A stretch of DNA of 64,000 nucleotides, taken from assembly GCF_024266705.1 (NCBI RefSeq), contig NZ_CP100756.1, positions 3,472,001-3,536,000 on the forward strand, in the 5' to 3' direction. The first letter of the stretch is position 1; each line of letters starts with the position of its first letter. Origin of the DNA: Natrinema gelatinilyticum. GTDB lineage: Archaea; Halobacteriota; Halobacteria; Halobacteriales; Natrialbaceae. Positions 8,315 through 17,094 of this stretch are shown here, in pieces. The notes below the pieces were generated by a model. It was not told where the DNA came from and searched no databases. It saw only the letters and a program-made list of their open reading frames with translations. Made by a program: the position numbers and the translations under genes.

Positions 8315-9975
8315 GCGTGATCACCTCCGGTCGCGTCTGAATCGGCCAGTTCGCTCGCATCGGTCGGATCGACGGCGTCGACGTATCCCTCCGTATCGAG
8401 TGCGGCTTCCGCGGCGGTCGATGCGAACTCGTATACGGGCTCGAAGCCGACTCCGATTGCGACGATCGCCGTCGCGAGGCCGATGAGGACCACCACGTGT
8501 ACACGATCGATCGCCGCCGTTTCCACGGCTGGCGTCTGTGCCCCCCAGAAACTCAGATTCCACAGGCGGGTCGCGTAGGCGATCGTCAGCAAGGAACCGA
8601 CGAGCAAGAGCGCGATAACGGGGCCGGCCGACGCCGATCGAGCCGCTGCATCGAAGACGAGAAACTTCCCGAAAAAGCCCGACAGCGGCGGGATGCCGAC
8701 GAGTGCTAACGAGGCGACGAACACCGCGATCGCCAACGGTGGTGATCGTTTCGCGAGACCGCCGAGGTCGTCGAACCGGCTCGACCCCGTCGCCGACCGT
8801 ATCGCTCCGACCGCGAGGAAGAGCAGTCCCTTCGAGAGCGTGTGATTGAGCGCGTACACGAGCGCGGCGGCGACACCGAGTTGACGCAGTTCGGGACTCG
8901 TCGAGGTCGCCGCGATCGCCACCGGAATCGCGATGAACCCGACCTGACCGATGCTCGAGTATGCGAACACTCCTTCCAGTGAATTTCGGCCGACGGCCCC
9001 GATGCCGCCGACGAGGATGCTCGCGCTGGCCATGAGGAACAGCGCCGCCCCAACGAACGACAGCGGCGAGTCGACCGCGAGTCCGGTTCCCGGAACGCCG
9101 AGATCGACCGCCACGTTCGAACCGGCAAACACCGTAAAGGAGAGCCGGATGATGGCGTATATACCGACTTTTTTGGTCGCACCAGCAAGCAGGGCCGCGA
9201 TCTGGGGCGGCGCGGCTCGGTAGGCGGTCGGGATCCAGAACTGGAAGGGAACGAGTCCGGCCTTGATCGCGAATACCGACAGGAGCAGGCCGAGCAGGCC
9301 CACGACCGGAACCGGGTCGAGGCCATAGGCTGCCGGCTCCGCGAGTCGCCGAGCGAGGTCCGCCATGTTCAACGTCCCGGTCGACGCGTAGATCCCGCCG
9401 ACGCCGAGCAAGAAGTTGGCGCTGGCGAGGAGGTTGAGCGTGACGTACCAGAAGGCGGCGCGGGTGTGTTCGGCGCCGCCGGAGTAGGCGACGAAGACGT
9501 AGCTGGCCATCAACATCACTTCGAACCAGACGAAGAGGTTGAAGAGGTCGCCCGTAAGGAACGCACCAGTAACGCCAAGCGCCAGGAAGTGAAAGAGCGG
9601 AAAGTAGTAGCTACGACCTTCCTCGCCGGGGAGGTGGCGGCTCGAGAAGATCAGCGACGAAACGCCCAGTATCGCGACCATGGTCAGCATAAACGCCGAC
9701 AGCCCGTCCGCGACGAGCGTGATTCCGAACGGGGCAGGCCAGTCGCCAACCTGGTAGGTCGCGATTCCCGGGGCGTCCGGCGCGAGGACTACGAACCAGT
9801 CGATCGCCGCGACCGCGACCGCGTATGCGACACCGCCGCCGAGACTCACCGCCACTCGAGCCCGCGGCCGTCGACCGAGTAACAGCGTCGCGACGGCCGT
9901 GACGAGAACGACCAGCATCGGTGCGATCACGAGCGACGTGTCGGTGCCGGGCTGCGTCGCTGCCAGGGTCGTCAT
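8311..9975 (-). CDS. mnhD: Mrp Na+/H+ antiporter subunit D (NuoN/NuoM-like)
   Basis: 554 aa, about 14 hydrophobic segments, belonging to the proton-translocating antiporter family shared with complex I. Visible signatures are LFNLFVWFEVMLMASY (with the conserved Glu), a Lys in the KAGLVPFQFWIPTAYRAAP loop, and NHTLSKGLLFLAVGAI in the second half. It is one of the two large ion-conducting subunits of the Mrp complex. A gap of 46 bp separates it from mnhC, the only such gap in the operon. Confidence 0.94.
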   Translation of the reverse strand: MTTLAATQPGTDTSLVIAPMLVVLVTAVATLLLGRRPRARVAVSLGGGVAYAVAVAAIDWFVVLAPDAPGIATYQVGDWPAPFGITLVADGLSAFMLTMVAILGVSSLIFSSRHLPGEEGRSYYFPLFHFLALGVTGAFLTGDLFNLFVWFEVMLMASYVFVAYSGGAEHTRAAFWYVTLNLLASANFLLGVGGIYASTGTLNMADLARRLAEPAAYGLDPVPVVGLLGLLLSVFAIKAGLVPFQFWIPTAYRAAPPQIAALLAGATKKVGIYAIIRLSFTVFAGSNVAVDLGVPGTGLAVDSPLSFVGAALFLMASASILVGGIGAVGRNSLEGVFAYSSIGQVGFIAIPVAIAATSTSPELRQLGVAAALVYALNHTLSKGLLFLAVGAIRSATGSSRFDDLGGLAKRSPPLAIAVFVASLALVGIPPLSGFFGKFLVFDAAARSASAGPVIALLLVGSLLTIAYATRLWNLSFWGAQTPAVETAAIDRVHVVVLIGLATAIVAIGVGFEPVYEFASTAAEAALDTEGYVDAVDPTDASELADSDATGGDHA

Positions 9976-10021
9976 CGCCGATCACCCGTCCACGTCACCG
10001 ACCCGTTCGTTCGCAGCGCCA

Positions 10022-10375
10022 TCATTCTCGATCACCCAGTTTCGTGACGTTCAGCGTGTCGTGTTCTTCGTAGACTCGATACGATAGCACGAGCGCGAAC
10101 GCCGTCATGCCGAAGCCGATGACGATAGCGGTCAATACGAGCGCCTGAACCACCGGATCGGCCGTATTCGGGACGTGATCTCCGTGGCCGGCCAGGACTG
10201 GAACCGAATCGGACGTCGCCGGCGCGATCCCGCCCATCGCCAGTAAGTAGAGATTTGCGGCCTGGCTGATGATCGCCAGGCCCCAGACGACTCGGATGAG
10301 GTCCCGTCGCAGTAACAGGAAGGTTCCGAGTGCGAACAGCGCGCCGATCGTCCCCGCGAGGACGAGCGCCGTCAT
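10022..10375 (-). CDS. mnhC: Mrp Na+/H+ antiporter subunit C (NuoK-like)
   Basis: 117 aa with three helices, resembling NuoK. GTFLLLRRDLIRVVWGLAIISQAANLYLLA-type sequence covers helices 1-2, and the QALVLTAIVIGFGMTAFAL motif is diagnostic for MnhC. A short loop rich in Pro/Ser/Asp lies between helices 2 and 3. Its start overlaps the stop of mnhB by 4 bp. Confidence 0.94.
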   Translation of the reverse strand: MTALVLAGTIGALFALGTFLLLRRDLIRVVWGLAIISQAANLYLLAMGGIAPATSDSVPVLAGHGDHVPNTADPVVQALVLTAIVIGFGMTAFALVLSYRVYEEHDTLNVTKLGDRE

Positions 10376-10836
10376 TCGGCGCCCACCACCGAAAGAATCG
10401 TCAGTAGCCCACCGACGACCACGCAGTAGACGCCGAAATCGAACGCCAGCGCGCTCGCGACCTCGAGGTGATCGTAGATTGGGATTCCCTCGAGCATGAC
10501 GAACGTCTGTGACAGAAACGGCTGCCCGAACAACAGCGGTGCGAGCCCGCTGACGACCGCGATGGCGAATCCGTAGGCGAAGAGCCGTCGGTAGGCAACG
10601 ACGACGCGGTCACGCGACGGCTCCTTGCCAGGATCGACGTCTCGGCCGAGGATGCCTCGCTCTAAGAAGTCCAGGCCGTATGCCATGTAGACGATCGCGA
10701 ACGCCGTCGTCGTGAGGACGCCGCCGATGAATCCACCGCCGGGGAGGTTGTGACCTTCGATAAACAGCGATATCGCGACCACCAGGATGATCGGGACGAT
10801 CGCTCGAGCGGTCGTACGCATGATGACGGTCGTCAC
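10372..10836 (-). CDS. mnhB: Mrp Na+/H+ antiporter subunit B
   Basis: 154 aa with four hydrophobic helices. The MnhB signature EGHNLPGGGFIGGVLTTTAF is clear near residues 28-48. It overlaps mnhA by 4 bp (ATGA). It is a separate subunit in addition to the MrpB-like region fused to MnhA. Confidence 0.94.
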   Translation of the reverse strand: MTTVIMRTTARAIVPIILVVAISLFIEGHNLPGGGFIGGVLTTTAFAIVYMAYGLDFLERGILGRDVDPGKEPSRDRVVVAYRRLFAYGFAIAVVSGLAPLLFGQPFLSQTFVMLEGIPIYDHLEVASALAFDFGVYCVVVGGLLTILSVVGAE

Positions 10837-13406
10837 TCCGAATCACCTCGTGAAGATCCACCGTCGGTATCGTCCGTCGTTCCACGCTCGGGTGGGGATC
10901 TGAGCGGTTCGTCCACATCGCGTTCGTCCCCGACCTGCGTATCGTCGGTCGGTTCGTCCGCGGTCAGTTCGTCGGTTGCACGCGGTTCGTCGGCTGACTC
11001 GTCTACAGCCGGTTCATCGCCGAACAGTTCCTCGCCGGCTTGCGTGTCGATCAGTCCGCCGCCGCTATCGCGCATGACGATCAGCGTCAGGATCGAAATC
11101 GCCGCGAGCGCGATCACGACGAGCTCGCCGAGCGTGTCGAAGCCGCGGAAGTCAACCAGCGTCACGTTGACGACGTTGGATCCGCCGCCGTCGGGCACGG
11201 CGTGCTCTGTAAAGTAGCGAGCGATATCGGTCGAGCCGCCGGGGCGAGCGCTGGTCGTGACGAGCACGGTGACGAACGCCGTTATACCGACTACCAACGA
11301 GAGCGCGACGTCTCTGACGCTCCGTCTGAGCCCGATCGCGTACGACGCGGGAATCTCCTCGATGACGAGCAGAAAGAGCACAAGGACGAGCGTTTCGACG
11401 ACGAGCTGCGTCAGCGCGAGATCGGGGGCGCTCGCGAGAATGTAGAAGATTGCGATCATAAATCCGAGAATCGAAAGCGTAAGGACACCCGCAACGTGGG
11501 AGTCGGAGAGAACGACTGCGAGCGCGCCGAGGATGGCCACGAGCAACACGAGCGCGATTGAAACCGTAGCCTCGACGCCCAATTCGGTCGGCTCGATCGC
11601 ATCCGCCGCGACGAAACCGCCGATCGCGAGCACGCAGGTCGCACCGAGCGTCCACGTTGCGTACGTTCTGAGCAATCCGTTGTGGACGCGACCGGCGAGC
11701 CATCTCCCCTCGTCCGTGAGGCCGTCGACGATGGCGTCGTACCACCAGTTCGGACCGACCTGTGGCACCGTCCGCGGAATCGAGCGGATGCCGTCGTGGA
11801 GACGCTCGTAAAACGGGAAGGCCAGGAACCCTGCGCCGATCGCGACCGCGCTCATCCCCACCGGGAGCGAATACGACGTAGGCACGCCGACGTGCATCTC
11901 GTGGGGGTCGATCGCCGTCGCCTCGAGACCTGACTGAACGATAACGGAAACGGCGAGTTGCGGGGAGACGCTGACGACTGCGGCGAGGAGCGCGAGCAGG
12001 GCAGGTGGAACGAGCATCGAGAGCGGCGGGCTCTGGATGGGGCCGAGTTCCTCCGGTTTGTCGCCGAAGAACAGAGACAGAAACCGCAACGAGTAGAGGA
12101 CGGTGAAAACGCTTCCGAAGACTGCGACGGCGGGGTAGAGCCAACCGAGAAGTCCGAGGTCGTGATGATGGCTCGCCTCGACGGCGGCCTCGTAGAGTAA
12201 TTCCTTCGAGTAGAACCCGTTGAACGGCGGAATTCCGGCCATGCTGAGTGCGACGACCGTCGTGATCGCGGCCGTGACAGGTAAATTGCGACGGAGCCCG
12301 CCGAGTTTTGCAATTTCGCGGGTTCCCGCCTCGTGAGCGATGATCCCCGCGACGAGGAACAGCGGGGCCTTGAACAGCGCGTGATTGAGCAAGTGGAACA
12401 CCCCCGTCTCAGCACCGTAGACCGACGTGAAGCCGAACCCGGCGATCATCAGACCGAGGTGGCTCGCCGTCGAGTACGCCAGCAACTCCTTGATATCGGT
12501 CGACGCGACCGCCATGAGCGCGCAGAAGGTCATAGTCGTCAGTCCGAGCGTCACGAACAGCAACAGCCACTCCGACCCGAGGAACATCGGCCGAACGCGC
12601 CCGACGAAGTACACGCCGACTTTGACCATCGTCGCGGAGTGCAGAAACGCCGAGACCGGCGTCGGCGCTGCCATCGCGTTTGGCAGCCAGAAGTGCAGCG
12701 GCACCTGTGCGGATTTGGTGGCCGCGCCGACCGCGAGCAGTCCCAGGACGGGCACGAATAGCCCCCGATCCCGAAGCGCCGACTGCATCGCGTCCGGGTG
12801 CTCGAGCATGGCCGCGAGGTTAAACGCGAATGCGGAACCGACGACGTTACCGGCGACGAGCGAGAGCAAGAGAAGTCCGACGAGCAAGAAGAGGCCTCCG
12901 CCCACGGTGATGAGCATCGCCATCCTCGCGGCGTACTGCGACGACCCGTCGGCGGTATAGTAACCGATCAGGATGAACGAACAGAGGCTCGTGAGTTCCC
13001 AGAACAGAAATATCGCGATCAGGTCGGCGGCGAGCGCGACGCCGATAATCGATCCCATAAACGCGAGCAGGGCCGCGTAGTATCTGACGAGGCCCGATTG
13101 ACCGTGCATGTACGCCGGCGAATAGGTGAATATGAGCGCCCCGATCCCGGAGGCGAGCAGCGCGAACAGAAGCGCCCACCCGTCCACGTAGAATCGGAGT
13201 GCAATCTCGAGAGACGGAATCCACGGGAGTGTGACGGTTCCGTCGGCACCGTATTGGGTGACCAGCAAGCCGAACGCTACCAGCGAAACGAGGGTGCCCA
13301 CGAACCCAGTTCCCTCCCCGAGAACGCGAAAGAAAAGAGGCGTCAGTGCTGCAGCGACGAACGGGAGAGCGACCGCGGCGACTATCACCGCCTGGTCGGG
13401 AGACAT
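10833..13406 (-). CDS. mnhA: Mrp Na+/H+ antiporter subunit A (NuoL-like, with MbhD/MbhE-like C-terminus)
   Basis: 857 aa from ATG 13406. The longer open frame upstream is not membrane-like and lies beyond the TATA box. The NuoL-like core (about 1-510) includes WELTSLCSFILIGYY, KSAQVPLHFWLPNAMAAPTP and HLLNHALFKAPLFLVAG. A second part (about 600-780) has LAVVLSDSHVAGVLTLSILG and ASAPDLALTQLVVET, typical of the C-terminal domain of full-length MrpA. The protein ends in an 80-residue acidic tail with repeated D-E-P/T-D-E units. It is the first gene of the antiporter operon. Confidence 0.94.
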   Translation of the reverse strand: MSPDQAVIVAAVALPFVAAALTPLFFRVLGEGTGFVGTLVSLVAFGLLVTQYGADGTVTLPWIPSLEIALRFYVDGWALLFALLASGIGALIFTYSPAYMHGQSGLVRYYAALLAFMGSIIGVALAADLIAIFLFWELTSLCSFILIGYYTADGSSQYAARMAMLITVGGGLFLLVGLLLLSLVAGNVVGSAFAFNLAAMLEHPDAMQSALRDRGLFVPVLGLLAVGAATKSAQVPLHFWLPNAMAAPTPVSAFLHSATMVKVGVYFVGRVRPMFLGSEWLLLFVTLGLTTMTFCALMAVASTDIKELLAYSTASHLGLMIAGFGFTSVYGAETGVFHLLNHALFKAPLFLVAGIIAHEAGTREIAKLGGLRRNLPVTAAITTVVALSMAGIPPFNGFYSKELLYEAAVEASHHHDLGLLGWLYPAVAVFGSVFTVLYSLRFLSLFFGDKPEELGPIQSPPLSMLVPPALLALLAAVVSVSPQLAVSVIVQSGLEATAIDPHEMHVGVPTSYSLPVGMSAVAIGAGFLAFPFYERLHDGIRSIPRTVPQVGPNWWYDAIVDGLTDEGRWLAGRVHNGLLRTYATWTLGATCVLAIGGFVAADAIEPTELGVEATVSIALVLLVAILGALAVVLSDSHVAGVLTLSILGFMIAIFYILASAPDLALTQLVVETLVLVLFLLVIEEIPASYAIGLRRSVRDVALSLVVGITAFVTVLVTTSARPGGSTDIARYFTEHAVPDGGGSNVVNVTLVDFRGFDTLGELVVIALAAISILTLIVMRDSGGGLIDTQAGEELFGDEPAVDESADEPRATDELTADEPTDDTQVGDERDVDEPLRSPPERGTTDDTDGGSSRGDSE

Positions 13407-13435
13407 TCGATACGGCGAGGCTAGGGGGAGACCAC

Positions 13436-13446
13436 CCTTAAACAGT
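13436..13446 (-). promoter_or_regulatory. Promoter of the mnhA-G operon
   Basis: On the minus strand TGTTTAAGGG (core TTTAA at 13438-13442) lies about 34 bp before the mnhA ATG. It is the only AT-rich element close to the operon start. Confidence 0.5.
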
Positions 13447-13569
13447 TCCTTTCGGATGGCAGTAAAGTGGGGGATACGACGACGTCGAGGGTCGACCGTC
13501 GTTCGGGCGGACGGCGGGTGACGAACCACGCTGGCCGTCCAGAGACGCTCACAATCTCCGAGTCCGACA

Positions 13570-13579
13570 CGCTTATTCG
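13570..13579 (+). promoter_or_regulatory. Promoter of elp3
   Basis: CGCTTATTCG is centred 28 bp upstream of the GTG start at 13603, which fits a leaderless transcript. It supports choosing GTG 13603. Confidence 0.45.
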
Positions 13580-13602
13580 CGAACGGCGACGAATCACACA
13601 CA

Positions 13603-15264
13603 GTGAGTACCGAGACGCCCGAACCAACCGAGACCGAAGCGTTCGAGCGGGTCTGTGAGACGCTCGTCGACCGGATTCTGGCCGGCGAAATCGAGCGTGA
13701 CGAGGTCGAAAAAGCCAAACTCGAGGCCTGCTCGGAACACTCCGCACCGAAGGTTCCGAAAAATTCGGAGCTCCTCGATTACGCGCCCGAAGAGCACCGC
13801 CAGGACCTGGAGGTCGTTCTCCAGCGCAAACCGGTTCGAACGGCCTCAGGCGTTTCGCCGGTCGCAATCATGACCTCGCCCGAGCGCTGCCCCCACGGCA
13901 AGTGTCTCTACTGTCCCGGCGGTCCCGACTCGGAATTTTCGTCATCACAGAGTTACACGGGCGAGGAGCCGGCCGCAGCCCGCGGCGTCCAGAACGACTA
14001 CGACCCATACGGACAGGTGACGCTCCGACTCGAGCAACTGCGCCAGATCGGCCATCCCGTCGACAAGGTCGAACTGATTCTGATGGGCGGGACGATGACG
14101 GCGCGCAGCCATGACTACCAGGAGTGGTTCGTCAAGCGGGCCCTCGAAGCGATGAACGACTACGACGTCGACAAGGAACCGGAACCGGCAGAGGGGGTCA
14201 GCTTCGCCGAGGATCCGGCGGAGTACGAGTGGCGATACGTAGAGGACGTCCTCGCGGAAAACGAGACCGCGGACGTCCGCAACATCGGGACGACGTTCGA
14301 GACGAAGCCGGACTGGTGTGATCCGGAGCAGATCGATCGGATGCTCAATCTCGGCGGGACGAAAGTCGAAGTCGGGGTTCAGACGACGTACGAGCGGATA
14401 AACAGGGACATGCACCGCGGCCACGGCGTCCAGGAATCGATCGATGCCAACCGTCGCCTTCGCGATTCGGCCTTCAAAGTCGGGTTTCACATGATGCCGG
14501 GACAGCCCGGGATGTCGAAAGAGATGTGTCTCGAGGACTTCCGACGGCTCTTTGAGGCAGAACAGTGGAAGCCGGACTACCTGAAGATCTATCCCACTCT
14601 CGTGGTGCGGGGCACCGCGACGTACGACTGGTGGCACAGAGACGAGTACGAACCGCTTTCGAACGACGAGGCGGCCGACCTGATCGCGGAGATTAAGTCG
14701 ATGATCCCCCGTTACACCCGATTGCAGCGCGTCCAGCGGGACATTCCTGCGGACTTCATCGATGCCGGCGTCTGGAAGTCGAACCTGCGCCAGCTCGCCC
14801 GACAACGGATGGACGACCACGGCTGGGAGTGTGAATGCATTCGCTGTCGCGAAGCCGGCATGAACGACGAGGAACCCGAGAACGTCGAACTCGACGTACT
14901 GACGTACGATGCCTGCGGTGGCACCGAACACTTCATTTCGTTCGAGGACTTCGAGCGGGATCTGCTGATCGGATTCTGCCGACTCCGGTTCCCGAAGAAC
15001 CCGGTTCGGCCGGAACTCGAGAACGCGGCCCTCGTCCGCGAACTTCACGTCTACGGCTCGGAGGTCGCAGTGGGGAACGACGGCGAAATCGACCAGCATC
15101 AGCACCGGGGCTACGGCCGCCGGCTGATGGAGCACGCAGAGACCCTCGCCGGCGACGCAGGCTACGACACGGTGAGCGTCATCTCCGGTATCGGTGCTCG
15201 AGAGTACTATCGGAACAAACTCGGCTATCACCAGGACGGCCCGTACGTCAGCAAACAAATCTAA
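13603..15264 (+). CDS. elp3: Archaeal Elp3: tRNA U34 carboxymethyl-modifying radical SAM/GNAT enzyme
   Basis: 553 aa starting at GTG 13603. After an N-terminal helical region comes the radical SAM domain with RCPHGKCLYCPGG, whose three Cys (Cx4Cx2C) bind the 4Fe-4S cluster. VEVGVQTTYERINRDMHRGH and KVGFHMMPGQPG follow. The C-terminal third (about 400-553) is a GNAT acetyl-CoA domain ending in GYGRRLMEHAE and IGAREYYRNKLGYH. Archaeal Elp3 acts alone to start cm5U formation at tRNA wobble uridine 34. The length is typical. It is divergent from the Mrp operon. Confidence 0.95.
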   Translation: MSTETPEPTETEAFERVCETLVDRILAGEIERDEVEKAKLEACSEHSAPKVPKNSELLDYAPEEHRQDLEVVLQRKPVRTASGVSPVAIMTSPERCPHGKCLYCPGGPDSEFSSSQSYTGEEPAAARGVQNDYDPYGQVTLRLEQLRQIGHPVDKVELILMGGTMTARSHDYQEWFVKRALEAMNDYDVDKEPEPAEGVSFAEDPAEYEWRYVEDVLAENETADVRNIGTTFETKPDWCDPEQIDRMLNLGGTKVEVGVQTTYERINRDMHRGHGVQESIDANRRLRDSAFKVGFHMMPGQPGMSKEMCLEDFRRLFEAEQWKPDYLKIYPTLVVRGTATYDWWHRDEYEPLSNDEAADLIAEIKSMIPRYTRLQRVQRDIPADFIDAGVWKSNLRQLARQRMDDHGWECECIRCREAGMNDEEPENVELDVLTYDACGGTEHFISFEDFERDLLIGFCRLRFPKNPVRPELENAALVRELHVYGSEVAVGNDGEIDQHQHRGYGRRLMEHAETLAGDAGYDTVSVISGIGAREYYRNKLGYHQDGPYVSKQI

Positions 15265-15505
15265 ATCTTCCCAGGCGAACTCGGCTATTGCCCGAACGAA
15301 CTCTCATTCTGCCTTCCGTATCGTCTATGCATTCGTCTCGAGGCGGCTGGTCCCCTTCGGACAGGACCGATACGGGCGGGACCGATATGTTCCCAGTGGA
15401 CGGGACCGATAGTTGTCCGACATCCGTCGTGGGGTCACTCCCGACTGCACATTCTCGATGGCCAATGATCGACAAATACCCCGCTTTCACCGGTCTCCGC
15501 AGCGC

Positions 15506-15516
15506 AAAATTTATGG
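15506..15516 (+). promoter_or_regulatory. TATA-like box upstream of the candidate RNA
   Basis: AAAATTTATGG stands out in GC-rich surroundings. Its centre is 26-27 bp before 15538, exactly where the first hairpin begins, so a transcript would start with that hairpin. Confidence 0.4.
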
Positions 15517-15537
15517 TAATAGGCATTGGATGTTCAA

Positions 15538-15670
15538 GTGCCGACGATTGTCGGCACCGTTGTCAGCTCCCCCCACCCTGACAGCGACACACCGTCGCCG
15601 CTAGCTCGAGCGCGCCGTATCCACCGAATCGCCTCACTATTGGGCGATTACGGCGCGCCCATCGCCCGAA
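15538..15670 (+). ncRNA. Candidate structured non-coding RNA
   Basis: Three consecutive hairpins are visible. H1 (15538-15557) has a perfect 8-bp stem GTGCCGAC/GTCGGCAC with a GATT loop. H2 (15559-15585) has an 8-bp stem with one G-U pair and a C-rich loop. H3 (15610-15658) has a 9-bp GC-rich outer stem GCGCGCCGT/ACGGCGCGC, an 8-nt bulge on one side, a 7-bp inner stem AATCGCC/GGCGATT and a 9-nt loop. A short T-run lies about 15 nt after H3. A TATA box precedes H1 at the right distance. I do not recognise the family; it is not the RNase P or SRP RNA pattern. Confidence 0.35.
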
Positions 15671-16042
15671 CCTTTTCCGGCCGGCCGATTCTCTCGACGG
15701 AGTAGAGCCTGTTCGCTGTCCCGTTCCGAACTTCGGTCAGTGCGGTTCAATCGGTTGGCGACACTGCCACGGCCGTTGCATCGTGCCTGAAGAAATTACG
15801 GAGCGAACGTACGCGAGCAGTCGGAGAAGGTGGTGCCCGAACAGAGTCTGGAGAATTGCCCGAGACCAACTGCGGGACGTTCGCTCGCTACCAACGCGGG
15901 GGACTGGTGTCGTCGTATCGGGAATGAGGGGGTGTCGACGGTACGAGTACACTGCCCAGTCAGTCCGCTGGCGTCGTCGAGCGACGTGGTGGGACCACTC
16001 ATCGGAGGGGGGATCGCCGGCGGATTCGTCACGGATATCGTC

Positions 16043-16687
16043 TCAGCCGATCGTGACCTCGAGTTCGAGCAATCCGAGGTGAGAGGGGGCGCGACCGCCG
16101 TTCGAGCGGAACTCGGCGGGCGTCGAGTTGACGATGTCGTAGAAGTCGGCCTGGTCATTCGGCACGAGGATGCTGCCGTCGTCGCGCTGGAGGAACGCCG
16201 GTGCGTCCGTCCCCTCGATCAAATCGAGTTGGTCATCCCACTCGTCGTCGGTGTAGATGAACGTGCCGAAGGAGAATCGACCTGCTGCGAGCGCGTCGTG
16301 TTTCGACAGAAACATGCCCGCCTCTTCGGCGTTGAACTCTTCGTCGCTCACCCAGGCGATGGCCGCGATACCGTCGGCCTGGAGGAGGTAGAAGTCCCAG
16401 GACAGCGAGCCGTCGAACACCGCCCAGGTGCTCCGTGGACCGATCGTGTGGACCTCGACGCTGAAGGTCGGAACCACGCCAGATCCCTCCGGCTCCGGGA
16501 CGAAGGTGACGTCGTAGCCGGGGACGCGGATTCCGCGGTCGTGGTAGACGACACCGTCAACGTCGATATCGGCGTCAATCCGATCGATGATGCCGCGGAC
16601 AGTCGCGCCACCTTCGGCCTCGAGGTGCTCGAGAAAGTCCGGGAACCGGGAGACGTCGGTCCAGGGTGGGTCTTCGCCAGCGCTCAT
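16043..16687 (-). CDS. Hypothetical acidic protein
   Basis: 214 aa with strongly acidic, haloarchaeal composition. It has no membrane segment, no signal and no motif I recognise. The middle part alternates Val/Phe/Ile with polar residues, suggesting beta structure (GYDVTFVPEPEG and TWAVFDGSLSWDFYLL). The opposite-strand open frame over this region is longer but Arg/Val-rich and probably a shadow. The gene lies alone between elp3 and rqcH, facing elp3. Function unknown. Confidence 0.6.
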   Translation of the reverse strand: MSAGEDPPWTDVSRFPDFLEHLEAEGGATVRGIIDRIDADIDVDGVVYHDRGIRVPGYDVTFVPEPEGSGVVPTFSVEVHTIGPRSTWAVFDGSLSWDFYLLQADGIAAIAWVSDEEFNAEEAGMFLSKHDALAAGRFSFGTFIYTDDEWDDQLDLIEGTDAPAFLQRDDGSILVPNDQADFYDIVNSTPAEFRSNGGRAPSHLGLLELEVTIG

Positions 16688-17064
16688 GTGTCTCGACCTC
16701 CGGTATCACAAGCGAGGCCGCCGACAGCGTTCATACCTCGCATTGGGTACTGGCGCGGATTAGGCCTTCCGACCTCGACCCTCGACTACCGCCGGCACGA
16801 ATTCTGTGATCGGCGATCGGGCGGACCGATGCGCTCTGCTGGATCGTCTCGAGTCCGCTTGCACTGTAGGCGGAGTCGGGCGGAAGCTGGTGCAGTGACT
16901 GGCGCCTGAAAACCGACGGCTGTTATCAGTCGAGATTCACAACGACTGCCCGTCGAATCAAGCCAACAGTTGTCGGTCGATTCAACACGGCGGCCGTTGG
17001 TCGAATCTACCACACGGACACCCGATAGTATCCACGAACGCGTCACTGGCGGTGGAGCGACACG
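16688..17064. other. Intergenic region with degenerate tandem array
   Basis: Divergent spacer between the hypothetical gene at 16043 and rqcH. No supported gene. It contains the TCGA-type units listed at 16930-17024; otherwise I see nothing to report. Confidence 0.4.
16930..17024. repeat. Four degenerate ~24-bp tandem units
   Basis: The heptamer TCGAATC or close variants begins at 16930 (TCGAGATTC), 16953, 16977 (TCGATTC) and 17001, giving spacings of 23, 24 and 24 bp. The sequence between the heptamers is only loosely alike. The array lies just upstream of the rqcH promoter. Confidence 0.35.
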
Positions 17065-17073
17065 CCTTTTTGA
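17065..17073 (+). promoter_or_regulatory. Promoter of rqcH
   Basis: CCTTTTTGA is centred about 26 bp before ATG 17095. It favours ATG 17095 over the in-frame GTG at 17086. Confidence 0.4.
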
Positions 17074-17094
17074 CCGGACCGGGCAGTGTACGGT

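Larger units (their letters stand above)
15265..16042. other. Gene-free spacer (778 bp) containing a candidate structured RNA
   Basis: No open frame here has haloarchaeal protein character; the ones present are Arg/Ser-rich shadows. The only clear structure is the TATA box plus three hairpins at 15506-15658, listed separately. The part from about 15700 to 16042 shows nothing I can interpret. Confidence 0.5.

Noticed and set aside
13407..13718. N-terminal extension of the MnhA reading frame
   Set aside because: The extra 104 residues are Ser/Arg-rich, overlap the elp3 start and lie upstream of the operon TATA box.
15830..16909. 359-residue plus-strand frame over 16043-16687
   Set aside because: Its composition is Val/Arg-rich without an acidic bias, and it ends far beyond the credible gene on the minus strand.
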